From positions 41,146 to 105,145 of the forward strand of contig JAKSIK010000007.1 of assembly GCA_024398835.1 (NCBI GenBank): DNA of 64,000 bases, written 5' to 3'. The stretch is from Fibrobacter sp. (GTDB lineage: Bacteria; Fibrobacterota; Fibrobacteria; Fibrobacterales; Fibrobacteraceae). Under the pieces are notes generated by a model. The model searched no databases and was not told the DNA's origin. It saw nothing but the letters and a program-made list of their open reading frames with translations. Positions 1 to 8,938 of this stretch are shown here, piece by piece (within the stretch, counting starts at the first letter, position 1; each line of letters opens with the position of its first letter). The translations under genes and the position numbers were made by a program.

Positions 1-333
1 AGCTGGGTCCACAACCTTCAGGGCACCTTCTACGCCTGTGGTAGAAAGAATGCTGCGGACATAGTCCACCTGCTTTGTAGAACCGAGATAGCCCGTATAA
101 AATGCATCAAACTTTATGTTTTCCTTAATCCAATGATCTCGAATAGCTGGCATATCTTCCGTCAAATCTCGGAAGGTCCATCCCTGGAAACCACCGGTAT
201 GGGTAGAAAGCACTGCGGAAGGGAGAACGGCACACTCGCATCCGCAAGCAGAAACGATAGGGAGAGCCACGGTTAGGGAGCACTGACCTACACAGGAAAC
301 ATCCTGAATGGTAAGAACACGTTTGTACATCAT
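1..333 (-). CDS. pdxY: Pyridoxamine/pyridoxal kinase, C-terminal part cut off by window edge
   Basis: The first 111 residues are readable (MMYKRVLTIQDVSC at the start) and run open to base 1. The N-terminus matches the pyridoxal/pyridoxamine kinase branch of the ribokinase superfamily: an opening TIQD-SCVGQCS-like stretch, then AVLSTHTGGF and the FRDLTEDM segment, which in the family lie around the vitamin B6 substrate pocket. Known role: ATP-dependent phosphorylation of vitamin B6 vitamers in the cytosol (B6 salvage). The ATP-binding half lies outside the window. It sits just beyond a strong hairpin terminator that separates it from the adhesin gene upstream. No Shine-Dalgarno is seen before the paired ATG codons; a TATATT box lies 9 bases upstream, so the message may be nearly leaderless. 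The family is clear; the choice between pdxY and pdxK naming is less so. Confidence 0.85.
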   Translation of the reverse strand, partial: MMYKRVLTIQDVSCVGQCSLTVALPIVSACGCECAVLPSAVLSTHTGGFQGWTFRDLTEDMPAIRDHWIKENIKFDAFYTGYLGSTKQVDYVRSILSTTGVEGALKVVDPA

Positions 334-350
334 AGTAATCTAAATATAGC

Positions 351-383
351 AAAATGCCCCTGAGATAAACTCAGAGGCATTTT
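351..383 (-). terminator. Bidirectional hairpin terminator after the cadherin-repeat gene
   Basis: AAAATGCC-c-CTGAG pairs with CTCAG-a-GGCATTTT around an ATAAA loop (one mismatch). It lies 19 bases beyond the stop codon of the giant minus-strand gene, and the A/T-rich arms give a T-run on either strand. Confidence 0.85.
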
Positions 384-402
384 CTACAAAGTATTCTGGA
401 AC

Positions 403-3400
403 TTACTTGTCTTCAGACGGGCGCTTGTAACCGAAGGTTTTCAGCATGTTTTCCGTCACCTTACGCTTAGCGTTCTTTCTGTTAGCTGCATTGCTTGCGT
501 CATTAACAGGAGGCAAAGAACAACGAAGTGTCGTCTTCAAAGAAACTTCCGTCTTGTAGATGTAAGCACCCGTTGCATAAACGCGTCCTTCCTTCGTACG
601 CAGGTCACCATTCTTATCCGGTTTCTGTTCGAAGTAAAGCTTCAATACACCTGCGTCACTAACAAGATCGGGGTCATCCATTTCCTGAGTAAATGTGAAG
701 TAATCCACAAATTGTCCCAGAGACGTATAAACCCAAATCTTCATGCTCATTGTAGTCGTGTACATGTTCAAGCGGCTAAGATCACCATTTGCAGCACGGT
801 AATCCTCGCGGAACTCCTCTGTACAATATTCCACTTGTTCGCCCTTAGCATTAGTAAACCCAAGCACATAGTCATCAAGAGATACCTTTTCACTATTAGC
901 GGCGTCAACACCATCGAGATTGACGAGTCCATCCTTACCAATCAAATCATCCAGAGTTGCCAAACCGGTAACCGCACTAATGACTGGGAGTTTTGTCTCA
1001 ATAGAAAGCGTCGGGCCAAGGTGACCTTCCACTCCAGGATAGGGCTCATCACCAGAGCCTTCCTTCGTTTTGAATTCACCACCCACCTGAGTTTCCACTT
1101 CCTTACCAAGCTTAGGACTATACACAGAAACAGAGAATGTCTGGCCCTTTTCAGGTTCATTCTTGGCGTAATGTTCTTCCACATCCTTTGTTGTGACCGT
1201 CGTAATCGGAGTTTCCACCCTGATGTCCACATCCTTAGCATTCTTCATCACCACAAATACAGTGTCGGAAGCAATGTTACCCGCCTTATCCATATAGAAA
1301 CGGACAATGGCGTTCACGCCCTTTTCCAATCCCTGATTATTCAAGGTATCCTGAACAATGGGGCCACGGCCATCACCATAATCAACAGTCCACTTCACAT
1401 CTACATAGTTAGAGTAGAGAACGGTATCAGGAGCCGGGCTGAGAATTTTAACCTTCGGCGGAATAACATCCACAATCACAAATACAGATTCTGTAGAGGC
1501 ATTACCCATCTCATTTTCGTAAGTAAAGCTTACTGTGTAACCGATGTTTCCATCAACATCCTTCACAACTTTTCCAGACTTGTCCACTACATAAGATACT
1601 TGCACCGTAGTTTCCGTACCATTTTTGGCCTTTGTCGTGTAATCATAGCTCACAGTGAAGATTGCACTAAGATCAATGACATTGGAGGGAACATTTCCAG
1701 AATTCGTACCGTTGCCGGAGGTATTGCCCTTGTCGCCTGTGCCTGTGCTGGTGCCACTGCCGGAAGGATTGCTCTTGTCGCCAGTGCCAGCACTTGTACC
1801 GCTGCCGGAGGTATTGCCCTTGTCGCCAGTGCCAGCACTTGTACCGGTGCCGGAGGAGGTATTGCCCTTGTCGCCAGTACCCACGTTTGCTCCACTGCCA
1901 GAAGTATTGCCAGACTGGCTTCCGTTCTTACCTCCAGATGTCTGAGCAGCAATGACTTCATTGTATGCAGCAGTTCCCTTTGCAAGTACAGGCTGGCCTG
2001 TAGCAGCATCCGCCGTATAAGAAATCGTTACAGTTTGATTACCGACCTTAGTCTCGTAAGAAACTGTAATCACTTCAATGGTTTCAACGTTTCCATTCAG
2101 GTCAACTACTGTTTCCTTAACAGGATTGCCCTTTTCATCCGTCACATAAGAGACTTGAACTTCCTTACCAGCAACTTTTTCCGTATAAGTCACCTTGACC
2201 TGGTCTCCATTATATGGAGTATGAGTTGCCGGTGTACTGGGATTTTCATTGAGATACACACCCTCTTCAACAACACTATTCATGGCAGTGAATGTAGAGG
2301 CAGGAACATCAATGATATCTAAATCCGTTTTGACTGATGTGGTCTTCGTATTCCACTTACATGTAGAATCCGTATATGTGGCATCCAGAATGGGCTCTTT
2401 CACCGTAATGGATATTTGAGCATCTTTCTGGTTCACATAAGCGGTCGTATCATTTTCAGCACGTTCTTCCTTGATAGTGAAAATATTCCCTTCTTCTTGT
2501 TCCTCCGTGACTGTGGAGATCACAACCTGTGGAGTTGTAGTGCTAACAAACACAACCAACTGTACGGATGTTCCTTCATCTTTCTTGGGATCCGTATAGG
2601 CAATGGTAATGGTGTTCAAGCCCTCATGCAGATTTTCCACTAGAGTATCGGGCATTTGAACATCATCCGCAGTCCACTGCAAAATCATAGACTTTTCATT
2701 CACATAAAGGACTTCCTTCGGATAATCCCAAGACTTATCACCACTCTCCGTTTCAGCACGAGTGATAACCAGCACAGAAGTTTCCTTAACATCCTTGATG
2801 TTTACCGTCACATTGGAGAAGGCCTCATTGTCATCCGGGTCATAGACGCGAACCTTCAGCTTGTATGTAGCTTTCTCTTCATAGTCGAAGGCTTTCTTTG
2901 TAGTAATTTCACCAGTCGTTGCATTAATCTTAAAGAATGCGGTGTCGCCATCAGCAAAGGCAAATTGATTCTTCCGGAATTCTTCTTTTTTGTCAACATC
3001 CTTCACAGGGACTGTACCAACAACCGTTCCTGAAGGCATATTTTCCTTGATTTCAAAGACCTTATCAGATGTGGTCGGAGCCTCATTCACATCCTTAATG
3101 GAAACAAGCACTATTGCAGTGTCCGTCAAATTGCCAGAGTCCTTCACCAAAACAGTCAACTCGAAGGAATTGATATCCTCGTAATCTGCCGCTTTCACCA
3201 CAATAATGTTACCATTTTGATCCACAGCGAACATGTCATCCACATTTCCGCTAAAGAAGGAATAAGACATCACATCGCCAGCGTCAACATCCGCAACATC
3301 AACTTTTCCAAGAGGATCTGTCGGGACATCGTTTTCATCCAATGTAACATGGAATCCCTTTGCAATAGGAGCTTCGTTCACATCTTCAATGGTGATAGTT

Positions 3401-6400
3401 GCCGTTGCCGTCGCAGACAAACCGCCTTTATCCGTCACGCGGATAGTGAACTGAATCGTCTTTTCCGCACCAAGCGATTCATAGTCAATAGAACCATTGA
3501 CCTTGATTGCACCTACGGAATCGGGATTAGAGCTATTCACAATGGTGAAATACTTTTGAGCTTCGGCCTCAACAATTTCATACTTCAATGCAGTTACAGC
3601 ATCATCAGGATCCTCTGCATACACAAATTCAACGATTTTGCCTACCGCTGCATTTTCTTTAACACTAGCAACAACATTCTTAGCAGAGGGAGCTTCATTC
3701 ACATTGTTGATAGAGACATACACATCTGCAGGCGCTTCCAGACCATCCTTGTCCTTAACAACCACAATGAGATGGTACTCCTTTACCTCCTCATAGTTGG
3801 CCGGTTTTACCGCATAGACATTGCCGCTACCATCCAATTCAAACATGCCATTGGCATCATAGCCTTCATAGAAGGTGTATGTCAACACATCCCCTTCATC
3901 AACATCAGAAGCGACAATCTGTCCCAATTTTGTTTTCGTCGTCACATTCTCGTCAATGTCAGCACTGAATCCCGTAGCTACCGGAGATTCGTTTACGTTA
4001 TTGACGGTGATGACAACCGTAGCTGTATCAGACAGTACATTAGCGCCGTTTACGCCCTTGTCTTTAACTTCAACGCGGAAAGTGCACTTTTTCGCACCAG
4101 ACTCCAACTTACACACGCTCTTTGTAGCATCGTTGGTTGTTATGGTTTCGTAATCAATGGCTCCGGCAACAGTGATGACCCCCATAGAATCTTTATTATT
4201 GCTTATCGCAAATAGATTACGAGCTGCCTTCTCAATGATGGAGAAGGTCAGAGCCGTAAGAGGGTCTTCCCCTGCGGCATCCGCGGCGCGTACAATGGCA
4301 ATCGGCAATCCCATTCTCACATTTTCCGCCACCGTTCCAGTAGTATCATACGCCGTCGGCTTCTCATTCACGTTATTGATGGAAACATCCACATACGCAG
4401 GGACTTCAACTCCATCCTTATCCGTTACCGTGACAATAAGATGGTAACTGCTTTCGCTTTCATAGTCAGCAGGTTTTACCGCATAGACATTGCCGCTACC
4501 ATCCAATTCAAACATGCCATTTGCATCATTACCTTTATAGAAGGCGTATGTTAACACATCCCCTTCATCAACATCAGAAGCGACAATCTGTCCCAGCTTT
4601 GTTTTCGTCGTCACATTCTCGTCAATGTCAGCACTAAATCCCGTAGCTACCGGAATTTCGTTTACGTTATTGATGGTAATGACAACCGTAGCCGTATCAG
4701 ACAAAATGTTCGACCCATTTACGCCCTTATCTTTAACTTCCACGCGGAAGGTGCACTTTTTCGCCCCAGACTCGGACTTGCACACGCTCTTTGTAGCATC
4801 GTTGGTCGTTATGGTTTCATAGTCAATGGTGCCTGCAACAGTGATGACTCCCATAGAGTCCTTATTGTTGCTTATCGCAAATAGATTACGGGCATCCTTC
4901 TCAATGATGGAGAAGGTCAGTGCCGTAAGAGGATCTTCCCCGGCAGCATCCGCGGCGCGTACAATGGCAATCGGCAATCCCATTCTCACATTTTCCGCCA
5001 CCGTTCCAGTAGTATCATACGCCGTCGGCTTCTCATTCACGTTATTGATGGAAACATCCACATACGCAGGGACTTCAACTCCATCCTTATCCGTTACCGT
5101 GACAATAAGATGGTAACTGCTTTCGCTTTCATAGTCAGCAGGTTTTACCGCATAGACATTGCCGCTACCATCCAATTCAAACATGCCATTTGCATCATTA
5201 CCTTTATAGAAGGCGTATGTTAACACATCCCCTTCATCAACATCAGAAGCGACAATCTGTCCCAGCTTTGTTTTCGTCGTCACATTCTCGTCAATGTCAG
5301 CACTAAATCCCGTAGCTACCGGAATTTCGTTTACGTTATTGATGGTAATGACAACCGTAGCCGTATCAGACAAAATGTTCGACCCATTTACGCCCTTATC
5401 TTTAACTTCCACGCGGAAGGTGCACTTTTTCGCCCCAGACTCGGACTTGCACACGCTCTTTGTAGCATCGTTGGTCGTTATGGTTTCATAGTCAATGGTG
5501 CCAGCAACAGTGATGACCCCCACAGAGTCCTTATTGTTGCTTATCGCAAATAGATTACGAGCATCCTTCTCGATGATGGAGAAGGTCATATCAACTCTAT
5601 TATTTTCGGCATCCTCCGCCCGGACATAAGCAATGGCAAGGCCCAAAGAGGCACCCTCGTTTACTGAGCCAGTGGTGTCATGTGCCACAGGTTTTTCATT
5701 CACGTTGTTGATGTTTATATAAACATCTGCAGGAGCCTTATTTCCACCTTTATCCGTAACTTCTACAATGAAGTGATACTCATTCGCCTTTTCATCCTCA
5801 TAATCGGCTGCTTCCAGCATGCTCACTTCACCAGAGGCATTGATAGAGAATAGTCCGTCCTCAACAGAAGTCACGCAATTTCCTTCGCCTAACCAGAAGC
5901 AATAGGTAAACACTTCATTATGGTCTTGATCCTCAACATTTACCTTTCCAATAGGATCCGTGGGAACCACATTTTCATCAACAGACACAGTGAAACCCGT
6001 TGCGCTCGGCGGTTCATTGATATCATTTACCGTTATAACCACCGTTGCGGTATCCCACAAGCCCTGCGTATCAGAAACCTTTACCTTAATAGAATAAGAA
6101 GGCGTAGTTTCGTAATCAATGGTGCCATTGACAACGAAATACCCTGCAGTATCCAGAATGAAAGCATTATTCGTATTTCCGCTGACAATTTCGTACTTGA
6201 GTTTATTGTAGGCATCCTCGGGATCAGAGGCAAATACTTGAGCGCTATCTCCACTACTGTGAACATCCGTTCCCTTAATGGCATTTTCATCAATCGTGCC
6301 ATTAAGAACCTTGATTTTCGGAGGTTCATTTTCATTTGCCACAGTAACATTCACGGACACGGACGTGCACAAACCGGAACTCGTTCCATCACTCTGAATT

Positions 6401-8517
6401 TTAGCATCACATACCAGCACCACCATTGGATAAATATTGTGTCCTTCAGCAAAATATTCATAGTCCAGGACACTATCCACATAGAAATTGCCGCTAGCAT
6501 CAATACGGAAAACATCATTCGCATTACCATAGGTAATCTTATAGTAGAGTTTGCTGCCCTCTACATCTTCGGCTTTCACTTGCCCAATTTTAATGCCCTT
6601 GGCGTTATTTTCCGTAATCGTTGTATCAAAGCCTGTTGCGTTTGGAGGGTCGTTCACGGCATTTAGATTGATGACCATTGAACATCCCGTTGCAGACTGA
6701 GAACCAACAGACACATCAAAACCAATAGTCGCATAGGTATTTCCATACTCATTCTGCGCGCCTTGGAATTTTAGCCCTCCATAGTAGAGATCGTTACTGG
6801 ATAGAGAGGAGCCAATCCCATAGTTCAAATTACCTTTGGATACACTTCTAATAGTAAGCCTATAATCTTCTATAATGTTACCCGATGCGGAATCTACCAA
6901 GGTGAAGAAACCTTCGCCGCTACCCAAAGCAAAGATTTCATCTTCATCGCCAGTAAACACTATACTTGAAGGGCATTTCGGGACAATGGGATCTTTATCT
7001 TCATTGTCATTATCACTAATGAAGAAGCGCACCGGCCACTCGCGCGAATTGTCAGAGAAGGTGCCACCAGCCAAATTCCAAATTTTCAACTGGAAGGATT
7101 CCGTCATTTCCACATCTTGATCATCAATTATCCAAATTTTAATCGGAGTCTCAGGTTTCTTACTTCCCTTTTTAATGGTTGCAAATGCAGAATCTTTTTT
7201 CCCAAATTTATCTTCACATATCGGCAATGGTATTGTATCCAAAGACACGTCACTAGTCGTAGCACGGGCCGTTCCAGTCGGTTCCGTTCCATCAAAAACA
7301 AAGCAATACCAGAAAGTCACATCTGTTGTAGGCGTTTTCGTAAGTTCAATGGCCAGAGTATCGCCTTCATAATTAGAAATGCGATCTTCGGACAACTGCT
7401 GGTCAACGGCCATATTCAAGGAGACCAGAGGCGGATTGAAAGGAACATAGCGGAAATCCTTCGCATCAAAATTGGCGTTGATGTAAATCGTCTTTGCCAA
7501 TAGCTGCCCTGCGAAATGGGTATGCTGTTGGAATGAGATTTGTCCACCACTAATGTATGTACCTTGCATCGTTTTCTGAGCTGCACCCATTTTAATGGCA
7601 TTCGGGGTGTAGAACAAGAGATTACCTGCATAATCTGCATTATCCAAAGCAACATCCGAAAAATTTATCCATCTAGAGCCGTTCCAAGAGCCTCCAGTAG
7701 CATAAACCACTGCTATTTCCGGATTGCCCGCATCACCAAATCCACTAATACTCCCTTGCACATAGATCTTCGTCAAACGACCTTCTGGAGGCATAACCAC
7801 ATGAAGCTTTCCTCCATTGGTAAATTTGATAGACTGGATAAAATAGTTGTACGCGGATGAATCACCTTCTGCCGCAGGAGGAACATGGATGTACACAGTT
7901 CCGCCATTAGTATTTATACCAGAATTGTAGGAAACAGTCGTGTCCAACCAGGGAACATCCAAATCCTCATCTACAGCATAAACTAAATCCGTAGATTCGC
8001 ACTCAGCTTCAGTGAGAATTCTACCCCCGGCGCTATTTACGCCGGTTGTCGTATACCCAGAATAGCCAGATTCAAGGCAATAATTTCCGTAAAAACTATT
8101 AGAGCCAGCGCCATTACCGCTTACATTAAAGTATCCCTTAAAGCGAGTCGGACCTGTTAAAAAACTATCTCCACCATCGCCGCTCTTGAAAGAGCCTCCA
8201 AATAGCATCGGACCACCGAGGGAGTGCGTCTGGTTACTTTCCGATAACCCCCCCTTCGCACTTCCTATATAGCCCACCGAGTCCGTAATGGAGACGTTTC
8301 CCATGATGGTAATGCCATAACCACCTTCCGTACCAGTGGCAAACAGCTTATACTTCATCAAGCGGTTCCACATATTCAATTGCGTTGTGGTATCATAACT
8401 TGAACCAAACGTCAACGGATATACGTCAACGGAATAGGTGGGTTCAGAACCCCATGCAGAAACAACAGCACCAACTAGCACTGCCAGAACGGTCAGGTTA
8501 TGCTTGATTGACCACAT
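403..8517 (-). CDS. Giant secreted cadherin-repeat protein (about 2704 aa), probable surface adhesin
   Basis: A signal peptide (hydrophobic TVLAVLVGAVVSAWG) precedes an N-terminal beta-rich region ending in a GQLLAKTIYINANFDAK segment that resembles choice-of-anchor domains. A Calx-beta-like stretch (near SNYEGDTLAIELTKTP) follows, then twelve cadherin-like repeats, each ending in an NVNE-type linker with DxNE/DYE calcium-site motifs. Two repeats form a 223-residue unit duplicated almost exactly. After the repeats come Ig-like beta segments, a Gly/Ser/Thr/Asp-rich linker of about 15-residue repeats, further beta domains and a Lys-rich C-terminus. No sortase motif or clear autotransporter barrel is seen. 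Inference: calcium-stiffened surface or secreted adhesin. I chose ATG at 8517 because GAGG lies 7 bases upstream; a GTG two codons earlier is too close to that site. The export route is not evident. Confidence 0.88.
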   Translation of the reverse strand: MWSIKHNLTVLAVLVGAVVSAWGSEPTYSVDVYPLTFGSSYDTTTQLNMWNRLMKYKLFATGTEGGYGITIMGNVSITDSVGYIGSAKGGLSESNQTHSLGGPMLFGGSFKSGDGGDSFLTGPTRFKGYFNVSGNGAGSNSFYGNYCLESGYSGYTTTGVNSAGGRILTEAECESTDLVYAVDEDLDVPWLDTTVSYNSGINTNGGTVYIHVPPAAEGDSSAYNYFIQSIKFTNGGKLHVVMPPEGRLTKIYVQGSISGFGDAGNPEIAVVYATGGSWNGSRWINFSDVALDNADYAGNLLFYTPNAIKMGAAQKTMQGTYISGGQISFQQHTHFAGQLLAKTIYINANFDAKDFRYVPFNPPLVSLNMAVDQQLSEDRISNYEGDTLAIELTKTPTTDVTFWYCFVFDGTEPTGTARATTSDVSLDTIPLPICEDKFGKKDSAFATIKKGSKKPETPIKIWIIDDQDVEMTESFQLKIWNLAGGTFSDNSREWPVRFFISDNDNEDKDPIVPKCPSSIVFTGDEDEIFALGSGEGFFTLVDSASGNIIEDYRLTIRSVSKGNLNYGIGSSLSSNDLYYGGLKFQGAQNEYGNTYATIGFDVSVGSQSATGCSMVINLNAVNDPPNATGFDTTITENNAKGIKIGQVKAEDVEGSKLYYKITYGNANDVFRIDASGNFYVDSVLDYEYFAEGHNIYPMVVLVCDAKIQSDGTSSGLCTSVSVNVTVANENEPPKIKVLNGTIDENAIKGTDVHSSGDSAQVFASDPEDAYNKLKYEIVSGNTNNAFILDTAGYFVVNGTIDYETTPSYSIKVKVSDTQGLWDTATVVITVNDINEPPSATGFTVSVDENVVPTDPIGKVNVEDQDHNEVFTYCFWLGEGNCVTSVEDGLFSINASGEVSMLEAADYEDEKANEYHFIVEVTDKGGNKAPADVYININNVNEKPVAHDTTGSVNEGASLGLAIAYVRAEDAENNRVDMTFSIIEKDARNLFAISNNKDSVGVITVAGTIDYETITTNDATKSVCKSESGAKKCTFRVEVKDKGVNGSNILSDTATVVITINNVNEIPVATGFSADIDENVTTKTKLGQIVASDVDEGDVLTYAFYKGNDANGMFELDGSGNVYAVKPADYESESSYHLIVTVTDKDGVEVPAYVDVSINNVNEKPTAYDTTGTVAENVRMGLPIAIVRAADAAGEDPLTALTFSIIEKDARNLFAISNNKDSMGVITVAGTIDYETITTNDATKSVCKSESGAKKCTFRVEVKDKGVNGSNILSDTATVVITINNVNEIPVATGFSADIDENVTTKTKLGQIVASDVDEGDVLTYAFYKGNDANGMFELDGSGNVYAVKPADYESESSYHLIVTVTDKDGVEVPAYVDVSINNVNEKPTAYDTTGTVAENVRMGLPIAIVRAADAAGEDPLTALTFSIIEKAARNLFAISNNKDSMGVITVAGAIDYETITTNDATKSVCKLESGAKKCTFRVEVKDKGVNGANVLSDTATVVITVNNVNESPVATGFSADIDENVTTKTKLGQIVASDVDEGDVLTYTFYEGYDANGMFELDGSGNVYAVKPANYEEVKEYHLIVVVKDKDGLEAPADVYVSINNVNEAPSAKNVVASVKENAAVGKIVEFVYAEDPDDAVTALKYEIVEAEAQKYFTIVNSSNPDSVGAIKVNGSIDYESLGAEKTIQFTIRVTDKGGLSATATATITIEDVNEAPIAKGFHVTLDENDVPTDPLGKVDVADVDAGDVMSYSFFSGNVDDMFAVDQNGNIIVVKAADYEDINSFELTVLVKDSGNLTDTAIVLVSIKDVNEAPTTSDKVFEIKENMPSGTVVGTVPVKDVDKKEEFRKNQFAFADGDTAFFKINATTGEITTKKAFDYEEKATYKLKVRVYDPDDNEAFSNVTVNIKDVKETSVLVITRAETESGDKSWDYPKEVLYVNEKSMILQWTADDVQMPDTLVENLHEGLNTITIAYTDPKKDEGTSVQLVVFVSTTTPQVVISTVTEEQEEGNIFTIKEERAENDTTAYVNQKDAQISITVKEPILDATYTDSTCKWNTKTTSVKTDLDIIDVPASTFTAMNSVVEEGVYLNENPSTPATHTPYNGDQVKVTYTEKVAGKEVQVSYVTDEKGNPVKETVVDLNGNVETIEVITVSYETKVGNQTVTISYTADAATGQPVLAKGTAAYNEVIAAQTSGGKNGSQSGNTSGSGANVGTGDKGNTSSGTGTSAGTGDKGNTSGSGTSAGTGDKSNPSGSGTSTGTGDKGNTSGNGTNSGNVPSNVIDLSAIFTVSYDYTTKAKNGTETTVQVSYVVDKSGKVVKDVDGNIGYTVSFTYENEMGNASTESVFVIVDVIPPKVKILSPAPDTVLYSNYVDVKWTVDYGDGRGPIVQDTLNNQGLEKGVNAIVRFYMDKAGNIASDTVFVVMKNAKDVDIRVETPITTVTTKDVEEHYAKNEPEKGQTFSVSVYSPKLGKEVETQVGGEFKTKEGSGDEPYPGVEGHLGPTLSIETKLPVISAVTGLATLDDLIGKDGLVNLDGVDAANSEKVSLDDYVLGFTNAKGEQVEYCTEEFREDYRAANGDLSRLNMYTTTMSMKIWVYTSLGQFVDYFTFTQEMDDPDLVSDAGVLKLYFEQKPDKNGDLRTKEGRVYATGAYIYKTEVSLKTTLRCSLPPVNDASNAANRKNAKRKVTENMLKTFGYKRPSEDK
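1690..1910 (-). repeat. Minisatellite-like linker repeat inside the cadherin-repeat gene
   Basis: About four to five copies of a roughly 45-base unit encode variants of GDKGNTSGSGTSAGT. On the plus strand the recurring core is gtattgcccttgtcgcc. Low-complexity linkers of this type separate modules in secreted proteins; copy number can vary by slippage. Confidence 0.8.
4160..5500 (-). repeat. Near-identical 669-bp tandem duplication within the cadherin region
   Basis: Two head-to-tail copies with a 669-base period (223 codons, two cadherin-like repeats). Long stretches match base for base, for example around 4300-4400 versus 4970-5070, and 4560-4680 versus 5230-5350. More diverged copies flank them, around 3800-4160 and 5500-5590. 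The period is a multiple of three, so copy gain or loss keeps the frame. Confidence 0.9.
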
Positions 8518-8593
8518 ACACACACCTCTAGAAAAGGTCTTCTATTTTTCAATATTCCATTTAGGAATACGCATACTTACACGTACTAAATAT

Positions 8594-8622
8594 AATTTAT
8601 CTATAAGCAAAAATTCGCTCAA
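8594..8622 (-). promoter_or_regulatory. Candidate sigma-70-like promoter of the cadherin-repeat gene
   Basis: Read on the minus strand, TTGAGC (8622-8617), a 17-base spacer and TAAATT (8599-8594) lie about 75 bases upstream of the ATG. Spacing is ideal and the flank is AT-rich. Motif match only. Confidence 0.5.
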
Positions 8623-8708
8623 TGTTTACGTTCGGTTACATTTCAAGCGTTTTTATACCCAATTTTTACCCTTCATCCCCGAAATTTGCAAAATTTGTTC
8701 CCAAAGTC

Positions 8709-8736
8709 TTGGAAAAGACCATTTTTTAGCTATCTT
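8709..8736 (+). promoter_or_regulatory. Candidate promoter of the SRP RNA gene
   Basis: TTGGAA at 8709-8714, a 16-base spacer, and TATCTT at 8731-8736 place a start near 8742-8744, at the base of the RNA's terminal helix. Position relative to the RNA supports it. Confidence 0.6.
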
Positions 8737-8740
8737 ACAG

Positions 8741-8843
8741 GTTCCTAGGCCCTGCGCAATGATTATTTGTGGGCAAATCGCCAGGGCGAAAGCAGCAACG
8801 GACTTGCGAATCTTTATGTGCTCAGGTCGCCTAGGATTTTTTT
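8741..8843 (+). ncRNA. ffs: Small bacterial signal recognition particle RNA (4.5S-type)
   Basis: About 100 nt. The ends form a perfect 8-bp helix, TCCTAGGC (8744-8751) with GCCTAGGA (8829-8836), followed directly by a T7 run. Inside, CCTG/CAGG, GCA/TGC, AATGATT/AATCTTTAT and GCAA/TTGC stack into one long rod. The apex has the SRP domain IV arrangement: CCAGG, a short GC-GAAA-GC hairpin, then AGCA. SRP RNA scaffolds Ffh for co-translational targeting. The 3' side reads AGCAAC rather than the common AGCAGC, and the apical stem is only two pairs, so this is a slightly divergent member. It lies between protein genes on the opposite strand and has its own promoter and terminators. A covariance search would settle it. 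Confidence 0.8.
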
Positions 8844-8852
8844 CATGTGGGG

Positions 8853-8885
8853 AAAGCAGCCTCGGGGCTGCTTTTCTTATTTCGT
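8853..8885 (+). terminator. Hairpin terminator downstream of the SRP RNA
   Basis: AAAGCAGCC (8853-8861) pairs perfectly with GGCTGCTTT (8866-8874) around TCGG, followed by TCTTATTT on the plus strand. It probably backs up the T7 run that ends the SRP RNA, and it may also serve ribD on the other strand, although the T-tail there is poor. Confidence 0.75.
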
Positions 8886-8938
8886 AGGACACACTAGGGT
8901 GCAGCGACGCACTGGATCGCAGCTTCCGTCCAGACAAG

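Noticed and set aside
712..2322. 536-residue plus-strand frame within the cadherin gene
   Set aside because: Antisense to the repeat-rich C-terminal part; shows no signal, family or promoter.
4100..5600. Possible CRISPR or transposon repeats
   Set aside because: The repeat is a long, in-frame coding duplication with period 669 bp, not short spaced repeats, and has no inverted ends or transposase.
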